64,000 nucleotides of DNA, from positions 1 through 64,000 of the forward strand of contig NZ_WOEY01000004.1 of NCBI RefSeq assembly GCF_013177695.1. Reading direction: 5' to 3'. Below are positions 53,883 through 63,013 of this stretch, piece after piece. The stretch's first letter is position 1; each line of letters starts with the position of its first letter. The position numbers and the translations under genes were made by a program. Below the pieces are notes generated by a model that worked only from the letters and a program-made list of their open reading frames with translations, searched no databases and was not told where the DNA came from. This stretch comes from Paraburkholderia solitsugae (lineage in GTDB: Bacteria > Pseudomonadota > Gammaproteobacteria > Burkholderiales > Burkholderiaceae).

Positions 53883-54224
53883 ATGTCGACTGTGACTACC
53901 GAATCCGGCCTGAAATATGAAGACATCGTTGAAGGCACCGGCGCCGAAGCGGTTGCCGGCAAGACCGTCAGCGTGCACTACACGGGCTGGCTGACCGACG
54001 GCCAGAAGTTCGACTCGAGCAAGGACCGCAACGACCCGTTCGCGTTCGTGCTGGGCGGCGGCATGGTCATCAAGGGCTGGGATGAGGGCGTGCAAGGCAT
54101 GAAGGTCGGCGGCACCCGCAAGCTGACGATTCCGCCGCAACTCGGCTACGGCGTGCGTGGCGCAGGCGGCGTGATTCCGCCGAATGCAACGCTCGTGTTC
54201 GAAGTCGAACTGCTCGGCGTCTAA
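53883..54224 (+). CDS. FKBP-type peptidyl-prolyl cis-trans isomerase
   Basis: 113 residues, start ATG 53883 preceded by AAGGAGCGACAC; an extension to 53826 is unlikely. The whole protein is one FKBP domain: [73 protein letters not shown]. No signal peptide, hence cytosolic folding helper. Followed after 44 bp by the AraC gene. Confidence 0.95.
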   Translation: MSTVTTESGLKYEDIVEGTGAEAVAGKTVSVHYTGWLTDGQKFDSSKDRNDPFAFVLGGGMVIKGWDEGVQGMKVGGTRKLTIPPQLGYGVRGAGGVIPPNATLVFEVELLGV

Positions 54225-54268
54225 GTTTTTCGCTGCGCTGTTTCGTATTTTGTAATCGGGCTTCGCCA

Positions 54269-55042
54269 ATGAGTCACGCCGCCGTCACCGCACCTAGCGT
54301 TTCGCTGCGCCGTTACGGCGCGGTCGAAGCGTCGGACGTGCATGACTTTCACCAAGTCGTGCTCGGGTTCGACGGCGCGATGGTGATGGCGGTAGACGGC
54401 GTCGCCCAACAGATCGACGCCGGTTCTGCCTGGCTCATTCCAGCCGGAGCGCGGCACGATTACGCGGGCATCGGCGAGAACCGGCAGTTGGTGCTGGATC
54501 TGCCGGCCGCCTCGCTGGCCGTGCCGGAACGTCTGTTCGACCGCGCGCGGGCCGTGACGGTGGATGCCTCGCTCACGCAACTCGTGCATCGGATTGCGGC
54601 GCACGCTACAGGCGGCGCACAAGCCGACGAGTTGGATACCCGGCGTTTTCAATGGGACGCAGCCGCACGATTGGGCGCTGCGTTAGTGGCGGACGCCGGC
54701 ACAACGATCGGGGCACACGCGCTTGGCCTCGACTTCGCGCGCATCGACCGTTGGCTGCGTGCGCATCTGTCTGAGCCACTGCGCATCACCGACTTGGCCA
54801 CGCACTGCGGCTTCGGCATGCGGCGCTTTCATCAGCTTTTTATCGACGCCTTCGGCGAAACGCCCCATCGCTATCTACAGCGTCTGCGGCTCGATACGTC
54901 TCTTGGCTTATTGTCTGATCCGCGCCTGTCGCTGAGCGATATCGCTCTGGAAATCGGCTTCGGCGATCAAAGCGCTTACACCCACGCATTCACGCGGCGT
55001 TTCGGGCTGGCGCCCGGTCAATGGCGCGCGTTGCGCCATTGA
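54269..55042 (+). CDS. AraC-family transcriptional regulator
   Basis: 257 residues. A cupin-like N-terminal sensor (FDGAMVMAVDGVAQQIDAGS, AWLIPAGARHDYAGIGENRQ) and a C-terminal double HTH: DLATHCGFGMRRFHQLFIDA, FGETPHRYLQRLRL and LSDIALEIGFGDQSAYTHAF. Target genes unknown; it may be co-transcribed with the FKBP gene. Confidence 0.9.
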   Translation: MSHAAVTAPSVSLRRYGAVEASDVHDFHQVVLGFDGAMVMAVDGVAQQIDAGSAWLIPAGARHDYAGIGENRQLVLDLPAASLAVPERLFDRARAVTVDASLTQLVHRIAAHATGGAQADELDTRRFQWDAAARLGAALVADAGTTIGAHALGLDFARIDRWLRAHLSEPLRITDLATHCGFGMRRFHQLFIDAFGETPHRYLQRLRLDTSLGLLSDPRLSLSDIALEIGFGDQSAYTHAFTRRFGLAPGQWRALRH

Positions 55043-55113
55043 GTTCGTGCAATCCGCGAGCCACCTGAAAAGGCAGCCCGCGTTTCCTGCAGCGAGTGCA
55101 CAGCGTGGCGTTA

Positions 55114-56304
55114 TTAACCCGCCAAACCGCGCTCCAGATCGCCGCGAATATCGCCGGCGTTTTCCAGACCCACTGCGAGACGGATCAGCCCTTCCGTAAT
55201 GCCCGCCGCCGCACGCGCCTCCGGCGTCACGCGACCATGCGTAGTCGTAGCCGGATGCGTGATGGTGGTACGCGTATCGCCGAGGTTACCGGTGATCGAG
55301 CAGATCTTCGTGCTGTCGATCACACGCCAGGCGTTCGCGCGCATCTGCTCAGGCGTTTCGCCCTTCAGTTCGAACGACAGGATCGCGCCGCCCGCCTTCT
55401 GCTGACGCATGGCCAGCGCGTGCTGCGGATGCGATTCGAGCCCCGGGTAGAACACGCGGTTCACGGCCGGATGCGTTTCGAGCCAGCGCGCGATTTCGAG
55501 TGCGTTCGCCGACTGCTTTTCAACGCGCAGTGACAGCGTTTCCATACCCTTGAGCAGCACCCACGCGTTGAACGCGGACAAGGTCGGCCCGGCGCTACGC
55601 ACGAACGGGAACACCTTTTCCATGATGAACTTCTTCGAGCCGACCAGCGCGCCGCCGAGCACACGGCCTTGGCCGTCGAGGAACTTGGTAGCCGAATGCA
55701 TCACGACGTCCGCACCGAGCTTCAGCGGCTGTTGCAGGGCCGGGCTACAGAAGCAGTTGTCGACCACGAATATCGCATTGGCCGCCTTGGCGATCTTGCT
55801 GATCGCTTCGATATCGGCGACTTCGGTCAGCGGGTTCGAAGGCGTTTCGAGGAAAAACATCTTCGTCTCTGGACGCACGGCGTTTTTCCACGCGTCCAGG
55901 TCGGTCGGATCGACGAAGGTCGTCGTGATGCCGAACTTGCTGAAGATCTGCGAGAACATGCCGAGCGTCGAACCGAACAGCGCTTGCGAGCTGACCAGAT
56001 GGTCGCCGGCCTGCAGCACGGACATCACCACCGACATGATCGCGGCCATCCCCGAAGCCGTGGCCATGCACGCTTCGCCGCCTTCGAGCGCGGCCAGACG
56101 GTCCTGGAACATCGAGACGGTCGGGTTCGTGAAGCGCGAATAAGTGTAGTTGTCTTCGGAATTCTTGAATTTTTCGGCGGCGTCCGCGGCACTCGCGAAG
56201 ACGAAGCTCGAGGTCAGGAAAATCGCTTCCGAATGTTCGTTGAAGTCGCTGCGCACCGTGCCCGAGCGGACTGCCAGCGTATCGAAGTTCAGGGAGTCGT
56301 CCAT
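55114..56304 (-). CDS. metZ: O-succinylhomoserine sulfhydrylase
   Basis: 396 residues from ATG 56304 (MDDSLNFDTLAVRSGTVRSD). A TTG six codons upstream is in frame but unlikely. Fold-type I PLP enzyme: SFVFASAADAAEKF, YTYSRFTNPTVSMFQDRLAA, and the PLP lysine in VVMHSATKFLDGQGRVLGGA. It makes homocysteine directly from O-succinylhomoserine and sulfide. Usual position downstream of purF in beta- and gamma-proteobacteria. A strong terminator separates it from purF, so it has its own promoter. Confidence 0.95.
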   Translation of the reverse strand: MDDSLNFDTLAVRSGTVRSDFNEHSEAIFLTSSFVFASAADAAEKFKNSEDNYTYSRFTNPTVSMFQDRLAALEGGEACMATASGMAAIMSVVMSVLQAGDHLVSSQALFGSTLGMFSQIFSKFGITTTFVDPTDLDAWKNAVRPETKMFFLETPSNPLTEVADIEAISKIAKAANAIFVVDNCFCSPALQQPLKLGADVVMHSATKFLDGQGRVLGGALVGSKKFIMEKVFPFVRSAGPTLSAFNAWVLLKGMETLSLRVEKQSANALEIARWLETHPAVNRVFYPGLESHPQHALAMRQQKAGGAILSFELKGETPEQMRANAWRVIDSTKICSITGNLGDTRTTITHPATTTHGRVTPEARAAAGITEGLIRLAVGLENAGDIRGDLERGLAG

Positions 56305-56390
56305 GTTAGTTCTGGTTTCCAATGTTCCGTGACTGGGTTTGGCATCTACCGCTCACGTGAAAAGCGCGCATAAGGCCAAACGGCAGTAAC

Positions 56391-56426
56391 AAAAAAGCCC
56401 GCTTTTGCGTCGGCATAAGCGGGCTT
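56391..56426 (-). terminator. intrinsic terminator of purF
   Basis: On the minus strand AAGCCCGCTT and AAGCGGGCTT form a perfect 10-bp stem (plus positions 56417-56426 and 56395-56404), followed by a T-run (A-run at 56391-56396). It lies after purF and before metZ. Confidence 0.88.
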
Positions 56427-56607
56427 CATGTGCGGGGAAAGCTGGAGCGGAGGCGGATGACTGCGGCTTTTCCACCATTCGCTTTAGCTGTTTTGGGTTG
56501 CCCCGCGTCCGCAAGCTGAGATCAAATCGACGCAAGCCATCATGCTAACACGCTCGCGGCGTGGCGTGCAGCGGACCACTGACATGGCACACCGCACGCG
56601 GGATCGT

Positions 56608-58155
56608 TCAACCGACCGACAATTGCAGATGCAGTTGCGAACGCGCCGGACCACCCTCGGCCGCGTCGCTCGCGGCGTCGCGGTCCGATTGCGAGGACGG
56701 TGCGAGACGCGCGGTTTCGATGCGGTCGAGGTATTCGGTGGTGACATCGCCGGTGACGTAGTTGCCATCGAAGCACGAGGCTTCGAATTCCTTCAGCGCC
56801 GGGTTGATATCGCGCACTGCCTGCTTCAGGGCGTCGACGTCCTGATAAACGAGATAATCCGCGCCGATCATGCGCGCGACTTCATCGTCCGTGCGGCCAT
56901 GTGCGACGAGTTCACCGCGCGTGGGCATATCGATACCGTAGACGTTCGGGTACTTCACCGGCGGCGCCGCCGAAGCGAAGATCACCTTGTTCGCGCCGGC
57001 ATCGCGTGCCATCTGCACGATTTCGTGCGAGGTGGTGCCGCGCACGATCGAATCGTCGACGATCAGCACGTTCTTGCCCTTGAACTCGATGCCCATGGCG
57101 TTCAGCTTCTGGCGCACCGACTTCTTGCGCATCGCCTGGCCCGGCATGATGAAGGTGCGGCCTACGTAACGGTTCTTGAAGAAGCCTTCGCGATACTCAA
57201 CGCCCAGCTTCTTCGCGACCTGCATCGCGGCCGGACGGGACGAATCGGGAATCGGCATCACAACGTCGATCGGAACGTCGGGCAATTCGCGCTTGATCTT
57301 CTCAGCGAGGTAATCACCCATGCGCAGACGCACGTTGTAGACCGGCACGCCGTCGAGCACCGAGTCCGGACGCGCGAGATACACGAGTTCGAAAATGCAC
57401 GGGTTCAGGCTCGGATTCGTCGCACATTGCTGCGCGTGCAAATTGCCTTCGAGGTCGATGAAAATCGCTTCGCCCGGCGCCACGTCACGCACGAACTCGA
57501 AACCGATACCTTCGATCGCGACCGATTCCGATGCCAGGATCCACTCGACGCCTTCCGCCGTTTCCTGCTTGCCGAGGCACAACGGGCGAATGCCGAACGG
57601 GTCGCGGAAAGCAAGCAGACCGTAGCCGGCGATCAACGAAACGATCGCGTACGAACCCCGCACCCGGCGATGCACACCCGACACGGCATTGAACAGCGCG
57701 GCCGGATCGAGTTGCAGGCTCGAACTGGACAGCTGCAATTCGTGCGCGAGCACGTTGAGCATCACTTCGGTGTCGGAATTGGTATTGATGTGGCGGCGAT
57801 CGATGCGGAACATCTCATCTTTCAGCTGCTGCCAGTTGGTCAGATTGCCGTTGTGCGCGAGGATGATGCCGAACGGCGCGTTCACGTAGAACGGCTGGGC
57901 TTCTTCTTCGCTCGATGCAGAACCGGCGGTCGGGTAACGGACCTGGCCGATACCGGTGGTGCCGGGCAGGCTGCGCATGTTGCGCGTGCGGAACACGTCG
58001 CGCACCATGCCGTTGGCCTTGTGCATGTGGAAGTTGCTGCCGTTCGCTGTCGCGATGCCGGCGGCGTCCTGACCGCGGTGCTGCAGAAGCAGCAGGCTGT
58101 CATAGATCAGCTGATTGACCGGAGAGTGGGAAACTACGCCTACGATGCCGCACAT
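56608..58155 (-). CDS. purF: amidophosphoribosyltransferase
   Basis: 515 residues from ATG 58155: MCGIVGVVSHSPVNQLIYDS, so the N-terminal Cys nucleophile of the class II glutamine amidotransferase is exposed after Met removal. Glutaminase block IGQVRYPTAGSASSEEEAQP; PRPP-binding loop NVLIVDDSIVRGTTSHEI. It catalyses the first committed step of purine synthesis. The same frame stays open 516 bases upstream, but only this start gives the catalytic Cys. Confidence 0.98.
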   Translation of the reverse strand: MCGIVGVVSHSPVNQLIYDSLLLLQHRGQDAAGIATANGSNFHMHKANGMVRDVFRTRNMRSLPGTTGIGQVRYPTAGSASSEEEAQPFYVNAPFGIILAHNGNLTNWQQLKDEMFRIDRRHINTNSDTEVMLNVLAHELQLSSSSLQLDPAALFNAVSGVHRRVRGSYAIVSLIAGYGLLAFRDPFGIRPLCLGKQETAEGVEWILASESVAIEGIGFEFVRDVAPGEAIFIDLEGNLHAQQCATNPSLNPCIFELVYLARPDSVLDGVPVYNVRLRMGDYLAEKIKRELPDVPIDVVMPIPDSSRPAAMQVAKKLGVEYREGFFKNRYVGRTFIMPGQAMRKKSVRQKLNAMGIEFKGKNVLIVDDSIVRGTTSHEIVQMARDAGANKVIFASAAPPVKYPNVYGIDMPTRGELVAHGRTDDEVARMIGADYLVYQDVDALKQAVRDINPALKEFEASCFDGNYVTGDVTTEYLDRIETARLAPSSQSDRDAASDAAEGGPARSQLHLQLSVG

Positions 58156-58301
58156 GGCATGTCCTTCAAAGGTACGAAATTCGTAACGGCGGCCGGTGCC
58201 TGCGATGCTGCGCGAGGGTACGTGACGGTACGCGACGTTGCATAGAGGCAACCGGATTGCGCCGGAGTCCTGCGAACTTCCCGTGGCCACCCGCCTGATC
58301 G

Positions 58302-58796
58302 TCATACGCGGACGTAGGCAGCGAGCGTCTCGGGAAGCAGCGGTTTCATTACGTGCACGCCCTCGACCGCATAGGGCCGAAGCAAGGCGTTGCGCCAGAA
58401 TTCCTGTTGGGGCAGTTCGGTCAAGCCAGCAAGGGCGACCAGAACCAGCACCAGAACGACCCCGCGCACGAGGCCGAACATCAAACCGAGCGAGCGGTCC
58501 ACGCCGCTCAAGCCGGTTGCCTGCACAATGCGGCTCAGCAACGCGTTCAGCACGCTTGCTACCAGCACCACGCCGATCGCCACCAGCGCGAACGCCAGAA
58601 GCCACTGGGTTAGCGCGCCGCCCGGCCACGTGGCAGGGATAAACGGCACGACATAACCGACAAAGCGGCAAGCAATGAAAAACGCCGCGATCCAGCCGAT
58701 CAGCCCGAATATCTCAGACAAAAAGCCGCGCCATGTGCCGCGCAAGGCCGACAAACCGATCACCGCTATTACAGCGTAGTCGAAGGCAGTGAACAT
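58302..58796 (-). CDS. cvpA: CvpA family membrane protein
   Basis: 164 residues, four hydrophobic helices; FDYAVIAVIGLSALRGTWRG and FLSEIFGLIGWIAAFFIACR are the family N-terminal signature. Required for colicin V production in E. coli, but its general function is unclear. Conserved neighbour of purF (146-bp gap downstream) and SPOR gene (7-bp gap upstream). Confidence 0.92.
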   Translation of the reverse strand: MFTAFDYAVIAVIGLSALRGTWRGFLSEIFGLIGWIAAFFIACRFVGYVVPFIPATWPGGALTQWLLAFALVAIGVVLVASVLNALLSRIVQATGLSGVDRSLGLMFGLVRGVVLVLVLVALAGLTELPQQEFWRNALLRPYAVEGVHVMKPLLPETLAAYVRV

Positions 58797-58803
58797 CGCT
58801 CGC

Positions 58804-59721
58804 TTACTGTGCAGCGCCGCTGTTCGCGCCCGACGTCAAGCCGGCCTCACGAACCTTCGCAATGGCGGCGGTAGCCGCTGCACGGTCAGCGAACGGACCG
58901 GCGCGCAATAGCGTAAGCGTCGAGCCGTCGGCCTGTTTCCGATGTTCGGTATATGCGGGCACACCGGCCGCTTTCAACTTGGCAGCCCAATTACGCGCGT
59001 TGGCATCGTTCGCAAATGCGCCCAACTGGACGGCAAACCGGCTGCCCGGCGGCGATGCCGGCGTGCCGGAATTGGCGTCCGCGCCTGCAGCGGCAGTATT
59101 CGCGCTGTCTTCGCTCGGCGCCGGAACATTCGCCGCGCTTTGCGTGGCGGGTGCTTTGACCGGTTTGGCAGGTGCTTGCGCGACGGGTGCTGCCGGTGCC
59201 GTATTGGCGGCGACGGCGGCGGGCGCTTGCGGCTTCACAGCCGGTTTGGCCGCGGGTGCTGCGCTGGTCACCGCGCTCTGCTGCTTGACAGCGCCGGATT
59301 GGCCTTGCGTGGCTGCCGTTGTCGGCGCAAGGCCGGAAGCGGCAAGTGCCGCGTCAGGCACTGGGTTATCCGGTGCTACGCCGGCCTGCGTGTCTTCGTC
59401 GGTCTTGGCGACCTTCGGCGCGGGGCGACTTGGAATATCGATGGAAATGTCGTCAGTAACGGGCTTCGGATGCGAATCCAGCACCATGGGCAGGATCACC
59501 ACCGCTGCGACGACCAGCGCGATCGCGCCGACGAGTCTGCGCCGCGCACGCTGCTTTTCAGGCAGCGTAGGGTCGAGCAGCATCGCATCTGCATCCACGG
59601 TGCGCTCCGTGCGGCGGGTTCGCCGCTCCACGCGCTCGCCACGGGCGGCCCGAGTGGAACTGGTGTTTGCGCCGCGCCGAGTAGGTGCGTCGTCTTTCTT
59701 GCCGAACGAGAAAATTCCCAT
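58804..59721 (-). CDS. SPOR domain-containing membrane protein (DedD-like)
   Basis: 305 residues. Basic cytoplasmic N-terminus, one transmembrane helix (RRLVGAIALVVAAVVILPMV), a long Ala/Pro/Lys-rich periplasmic linker and a C-terminal SPOR domain (about 228-300: RFAVQLGAFANDANARNWAA; TLTLLRAGPFADRAAATAAI). SPOR domains bind denuded septal peptidoglycan, so a division role is expected. Gene order folC-SPOR-cvpA-purF is that of dedD. Confidence 0.92.
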   Translation of the reverse strand: MGIFSFGKKDDAPTRRGANTSSTRAARGERVERRTRRTERTVDADAMLLDPTLPEKQRARRRLVGAIALVVAAVVILPMVLDSHPKPVTDDISIDIPSRPAPKVAKTDEDTQAGVAPDNPVPDAALAASGLAPTTAATQGQSGAVKQQSAVTSAAPAAKPAVKPQAPAAVAANTAPAAPVAQAPAKPVKAPATQSAANVPAPSEDSANTAAAGADANSGTPASPPGSRFAVQLGAFANDANARNWAAKLKAAGVPAYTEHRKQADGSTLTLLRAGPFADRAAATAAIAKVREAGLTSGANSGAAQ

Positions 59722-59750
59722 GAATCGCTTGGTTCGAGCCTGGCGCCCGT

Positions 59751-61061
59751 TCAGTGTTGCTGCGATTTACGGTAGGCCATCACGCCTGCTACCGTATAGA
59801 AACTGCCGAAAACGACAATTCTATCATTCTCTGACGCTCGTTTTAGCGCGTCTTGGAATGCCTCTGCCGGCGATGCGTAGCGCGTCACGCTGCTATCGTG
59901 GCCGTCACTCACGCCCTGCTCGCGCAAGGCCGCCTCGAGTTCTTCCGCCGAACCCGCACGCGGAGTCGGCAGATCGGTCACGCACCAGTGGTCGATTTCG
60001 CCCTTCAGGTGTGCCAGTACGCCGGCAATGTCCTTGTCGCGCATCGCGCCGAACACGGCATAGGTGTAGGGGAAATAGCCCATGTTGCCGAGGTTTTGCG
60101 TCAGCACCGCGGCTGCGTGCGGATTGTGGCCGACGTCGAGCACGATGGCCGGCTTGCCGGGCAGCACCTGGAAGCGCCCCGGCAGTTCGACGTTAGCGAG
60201 ACCAAGGCGGATGTCCTGCGCCGACACCGGCAATCGGTCGCGCAGCGCTTCAAGACCCGCAAGTGCCGCCGACGTGTTGATCAACTGATTCGCCCCGCGC
60301 AACGCCGGATAGGCGAGCGAGGAACGGCGCATCGTCGGGCCCACATAGCTCCATTGCTGGCGCTCGCTGCCCGCCTGTCCTTCGTAACGGAAATCGCGGC
60401 CGAACAGCCACAATTCTGCGCCGATCTTTTCGGCGTAGTCGATCAGCGTTTGCGGCGGCACCGGATCGGCGCAGATCGCTGGCTTACCCGGTCGGAAAAT
60501 GCCGGCTTTTTCGAAGGCGATTTTCTCGCGCGTGTCGCCGAGATACTCGGTGTGATCGATATCGATGCTGGTGATGATCGCGCAGTCCGCGTCAAGGATG
60601 TTGACCGCGTCGAGGCGGCCGCCCAAGCCGACTTCGAAGATCACCGCGTCCAATCCGCGCGAGGCGAACAGGCTCATGATCGCCAGCGTCGTGAATTCGA
60701 AATAGGTCAGCGTGACCGGTTCGGCGAGGCTGAGGCGCGCCGCTTCCACCGCTTCGAAGTGCGGCAGCAGGTCCGAGTCGCTCGCCATTTCGCCGTTCAC
60801 GCGTGCCCGCTCGTTGAACGACAGCAGGTGCGGCGACGTGTGGCAGCCCACCGTGAAGCCCGCGCGCAGCAAAATCGATTCGAGGATTGCGCAGGTCGAT
60901 CCCTTGCCGTTCGTGCCGCCGACCGTGATGATCGGGCACGCGAACGACAACTGCATCGCGTCACGTACCTGGGAGATACGGCCCAAACCCATGTCGATGC
61001 CGACAGGATGCGCGGATTCAAGGTGCGTGAGCCACGCGTCGAGGGTGGGGAATGTGGTCAT
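59751..61061 (-). CDS. folC: bifunctional folylpolyglutamate synthase / dihydrofolate synthase
   Basis: 436 residues. P-loop ITVGGTNGKGSTCAILESIL, followed by HLLSFNERARVNGE, SIDIDHTEYLGDTREKIAFE and KAGIFRPGKPAICAD, and the C-terminal ligase domain (VLDVGHNPHAAAVLTQNLGN; AVFGAMRDKDIAGVLAHLKG). It adds glutamate to dihydropteroate and folates. 153 bp after accD, across a hairpin. Confidence 0.96.
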   Translation of the reverse strand: MTTFPTLDAWLTHLESAHPVGIDMGLGRISQVRDAMQLSFACPIITVGGTNGKGSTCAILESILLRAGFTVGCHTSPHLLSFNERARVNGEMASDSDLLPHFEAVEAARLSLAEPVTLTYFEFTTLAIMSLFASRGLDAVIFEVGLGGRLDAVNILDADCAIITSIDIDHTEYLGDTREKIAFEKAGIFRPGKPAICADPVPPQTLIDYAEKIGAELWLFGRDFRYEGQAGSERQQWSYVGPTMRRSSLAYPALRGANQLINTSAALAGLEALRDRLPVSAQDIRLGLANVELPGRFQVLPGKPAIVLDVGHNPHAAAVLTQNLGNMGYFPYTYAVFGAMRDKDIAGVLAHLKGEIDHWCVTDLPTPRAGSAEELEAALREQGVSDGHDSSVTRYASPAEAFQDALKRASENDRIVVFGSFYTVAGVMAYRKSQQH

Positions 61062-61115
61062 CGAGTGAATCTGAGCTGTGCTGCGTTGCGAGATCGTGAT
61101 TATCCCGGAAATGAC

Positions 61116-61160
61116 AGCGCGCCGCTTGATGACTCTCGCGGCGCGCTATTTTTTGACTGT
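61116..61160 (+). terminator. plus-strand intrinsic terminator between accD and folC
   Basis: AGCGCGCCGC (61116-61125) pairs perfectly with GCGGCGCGCT (61138-61147) and is followed on the plus strand by ATTTTTTGACTGTTTTTC. The T-tract is on the strand opposite to the surrounding genes. For minus-strand transcripts the hairpin is preceded, not followed, by the U/A tract. Confidence 0.65.
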
Positions 61161-61214
61161 TTTTCTGACGATGGCCACGCCTGACAGCGCGTGCCATGGC
61201 ATGGATGCGAAGGC

Positions 61215-62087
61215 TTACGCCACTGCGTCCGCCGGCTGATGGCTCAACAGCGCCATCAATTGCGCGATTTCTTCACGCAGCTTGCGACGGTCGACGATCA
61301 TGTCGACCGCGCCCTTTGTCAGCAGGAACTCGGCGCGCTGGAAGCCTTCCGGCAGCTTTTCGCGCACGGTCTGTTCGATCACGCGCGGGCCGGCAAAGCC
61401 GATCAGCGCCTTCGGCTCGGCGATCACCACGTCGCCCAGGAACGCGAAACTCGCCGACACGCCGCCCATGGTCGGGTCGGTCAGCACGGAAATGAACGGC
61501 AGCTTGGCTTCGGCGAGCTTGGTCAGCATGGCCGTGGTCTTCGCCATCTGCATCAGCGAGAGCAAGCTTTCCTGCATCCGCGCGCCGCCCGAAGCGGTGA
61601 AGCAGATAAACGGCACTTTCTGTTCGAGCGCGTTCTGTGCGCCGCGCGCGAAACGCTCGCCGACCACCGAACCCATCGAGCCACCCATGAACGAGAACTC
61701 GAAGCACGCGACCACCACCGGCAGCGTGTGGATGGCACCTCCCATCACGACCATCGCGTCGGTTTCGTCGGTGTCGTCCATCGCCTCTTTCAGACGATCC
61801 GGGTACTTGCGACTGTCTTTGAACTTGAGCGCGTCGACCGGGACGATTTCCTGGCCGATTTCGTAGCGGCCTTCCGGGTCGAGCAGGCCGTCGAGCCGCT
61901 CACGCGCGCCGATACGCATGTGATGGTCGCACTTCGGGCAAACGTGCAGATTGGCCTCGACGTCATTGCGGTACAGCACGGCTTCGCACGACGGGCACTT
62001 GATCCACAGCCCTTCCGGAATCCCCTTGCGGTTCTTCGGGTCGGTTTGTTTGATTTTCGGCGGCAGCAGCTTATCGAGCCAGCTCAT
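61215..62087 (-). CDS. accD: acetyl-CoA carboxylase carboxyltransferase beta subunit
   Basis: 290 residues from ATG 62087 ([20 protein letters not shown]), the family start; an upstream frame to 62144 is unsupported. Zinc ribbon with four Cys: [10 protein letters not shown] and [10 protein letters not shown]. Carboxyltransferase crotonase-fold blocks [20 protein letters not shown] and [20 protein letters not shown]. Transfers CO2 from biotin to acetyl-CoA with AccA. Confidence 0.97.
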   Translation of the reverse strand: MSWLDKLLPPKIKQTDPKNRKGIPEGLWIKCPSCEAVLYRNDVEANLHVCPKCDHHMRIGARERLDGLLDPEGRYEIGQEIVPVDALKFKDSRKYPDRLKEAMDDTDETDAMVVMGGAIHTLPVVVACFEFSFMGGSMGSVVGERFARGAQNALEQKVPFICFTASGGARMQESLLSLMQMAKTTAMLTKLAEAKLPFISVLTDPTMGGVSASFAFLGDVVIAEPKALIGFAGPRVIEQTVREKLPEGFQRAEFLLTKGAVDMIVDRRKLREEIAQLMALLSHQPADAVA

Positions 62088-62167
62088 ATTGAATCCTTCT
62101 GGGGTCAGCGGTTGCGCAAACGGCGGGACGAACCCGCCGTTCACACTACAGCCGACAAAAATAACTG

Positions 62168-62980
62168 TTATCGGGCAGTCGCGACGCTATCGAGCGCCTC
62201 GCGCACTTCAGCGATGAAGCGCGTGAGCGTCTCGGCGGCGGTTTCGGGGGCCGCTTGTTCGAGCAATTGCACGATACGGCTGCCGATCACGACGGCATCG
62301 GACACTTCGGCCACCGAACGCGCCGTTTGCGCGTCACGAATGCCAAAACCGACGCCCACCGGCAGGGGTACGCGCGACTTGATGGCGGGGATTTTACTCG
62401 CGATGCTGGAAACGTCCAGATTTGCCGCGCCGGTCACACCTTTCAACGACACATAATAGACGTAGCCACTGGCGATTTTGCCGACTTCCGCAATGCGCTC
62501 ATCCGTGGAGGTGGGTGCAAGCAAAAAGATCGGATCGATGCCAGCAGATCGCATCTGTTCAGCGAAGTTAACGCACTCTTCAGGCGGGTAGTCGACAACC
62601 AGCACGCCATCCACCCCAGCTTCTTTCGCCGCCTTGGCGAACGCTTCGGTGCCCATGCGCTCGATCGGATTGGCGTAGCCCATCAGCACCACCGGCGTCT
62701 TGTCGTCGGTTTCGCGGAAGCGCTTCACATCGGCCAGCACGTGACGGAGCGACACGCCATGCGCCAACGCGCGTTCGGACGACTGCTGGATCACCGGGCC
62801 GTCGGCCATCGGATCGGAAAACGGCACGCCAAGTTCGATCACATCGGCGCCGCCGGCGGCGAGCGCGTGCATGAATTCGACCGTGCGCGCCGGATCCGGG
62901 TCGCCAGCCGTCATGAACGGAATCAGGCCTTTCTTACCCTGGGCGGACAACGCGGCAAACGTGTTCTTGATACGGGACAT
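62168..62980 (-). CDS. trpA: tryptophan synthase alpha subunit
   Basis: 270 residues. Catalytic Glu in [20 protein letters not shown] and catalytic Asp in [18 protein letters not shown]; phosphate-binding region [14 protein letters not shown]. It cleaves indole-3-glycerol phosphate and passes indole to TrpB. Separated from trpB here by an adenine/cytosine methyltransferase gene. Confidence 0.97.
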   Translation of the reverse strand: MSRIKNTFAALSAQGKKGLIPFMTAGDPDPARTVEFMHALAAGGADVIELGVPFSDPMADGPVIQQSSERALAHGVSLRHVLADVKRFRETDDKTPVVLMGYANPIERMGTEAFAKAAKEAGVDGVLVVDYPPEECVNFAEQMRSAGIDPIFLLAPTSTDERIAEVGKIASGYVYYVSLKGVTGAANLDVSSIASKIPAIKSRVPLPVGVGFGIRDAQTARSVAEVSDAVVIGSRIVQLLEQAAPETAAETLTRFIAEVREALDSVATAR

Positions 62981-63013
62981 GGAATATTCTCGGATTTTTA
63001 AGCTACTGCGCGC

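Noticed and set aside
56305-56390. Possible SAM riboswitch before metZ
   Set aside because: I could not identify conserved riboswitch core elements by eye; only a leader of unknown function can be claimed.
56542-58245. 567-residue plus-strand frame over purF
   Set aside because: Antisense of purF, composition typical of codon-position mirroring.
58156-58671. 172-residue N-terminal extension of the purF frame
   Set aside because: It would bury the catalytic N-terminal Cys and overlaps cvpA; the MCGIVG start is mechanistically required.
61191-62456. 421-residue plus-strand frame across accD and trpA
   Set aside because: Spans two well-supported opposite-strand genes; no similarity to any family.
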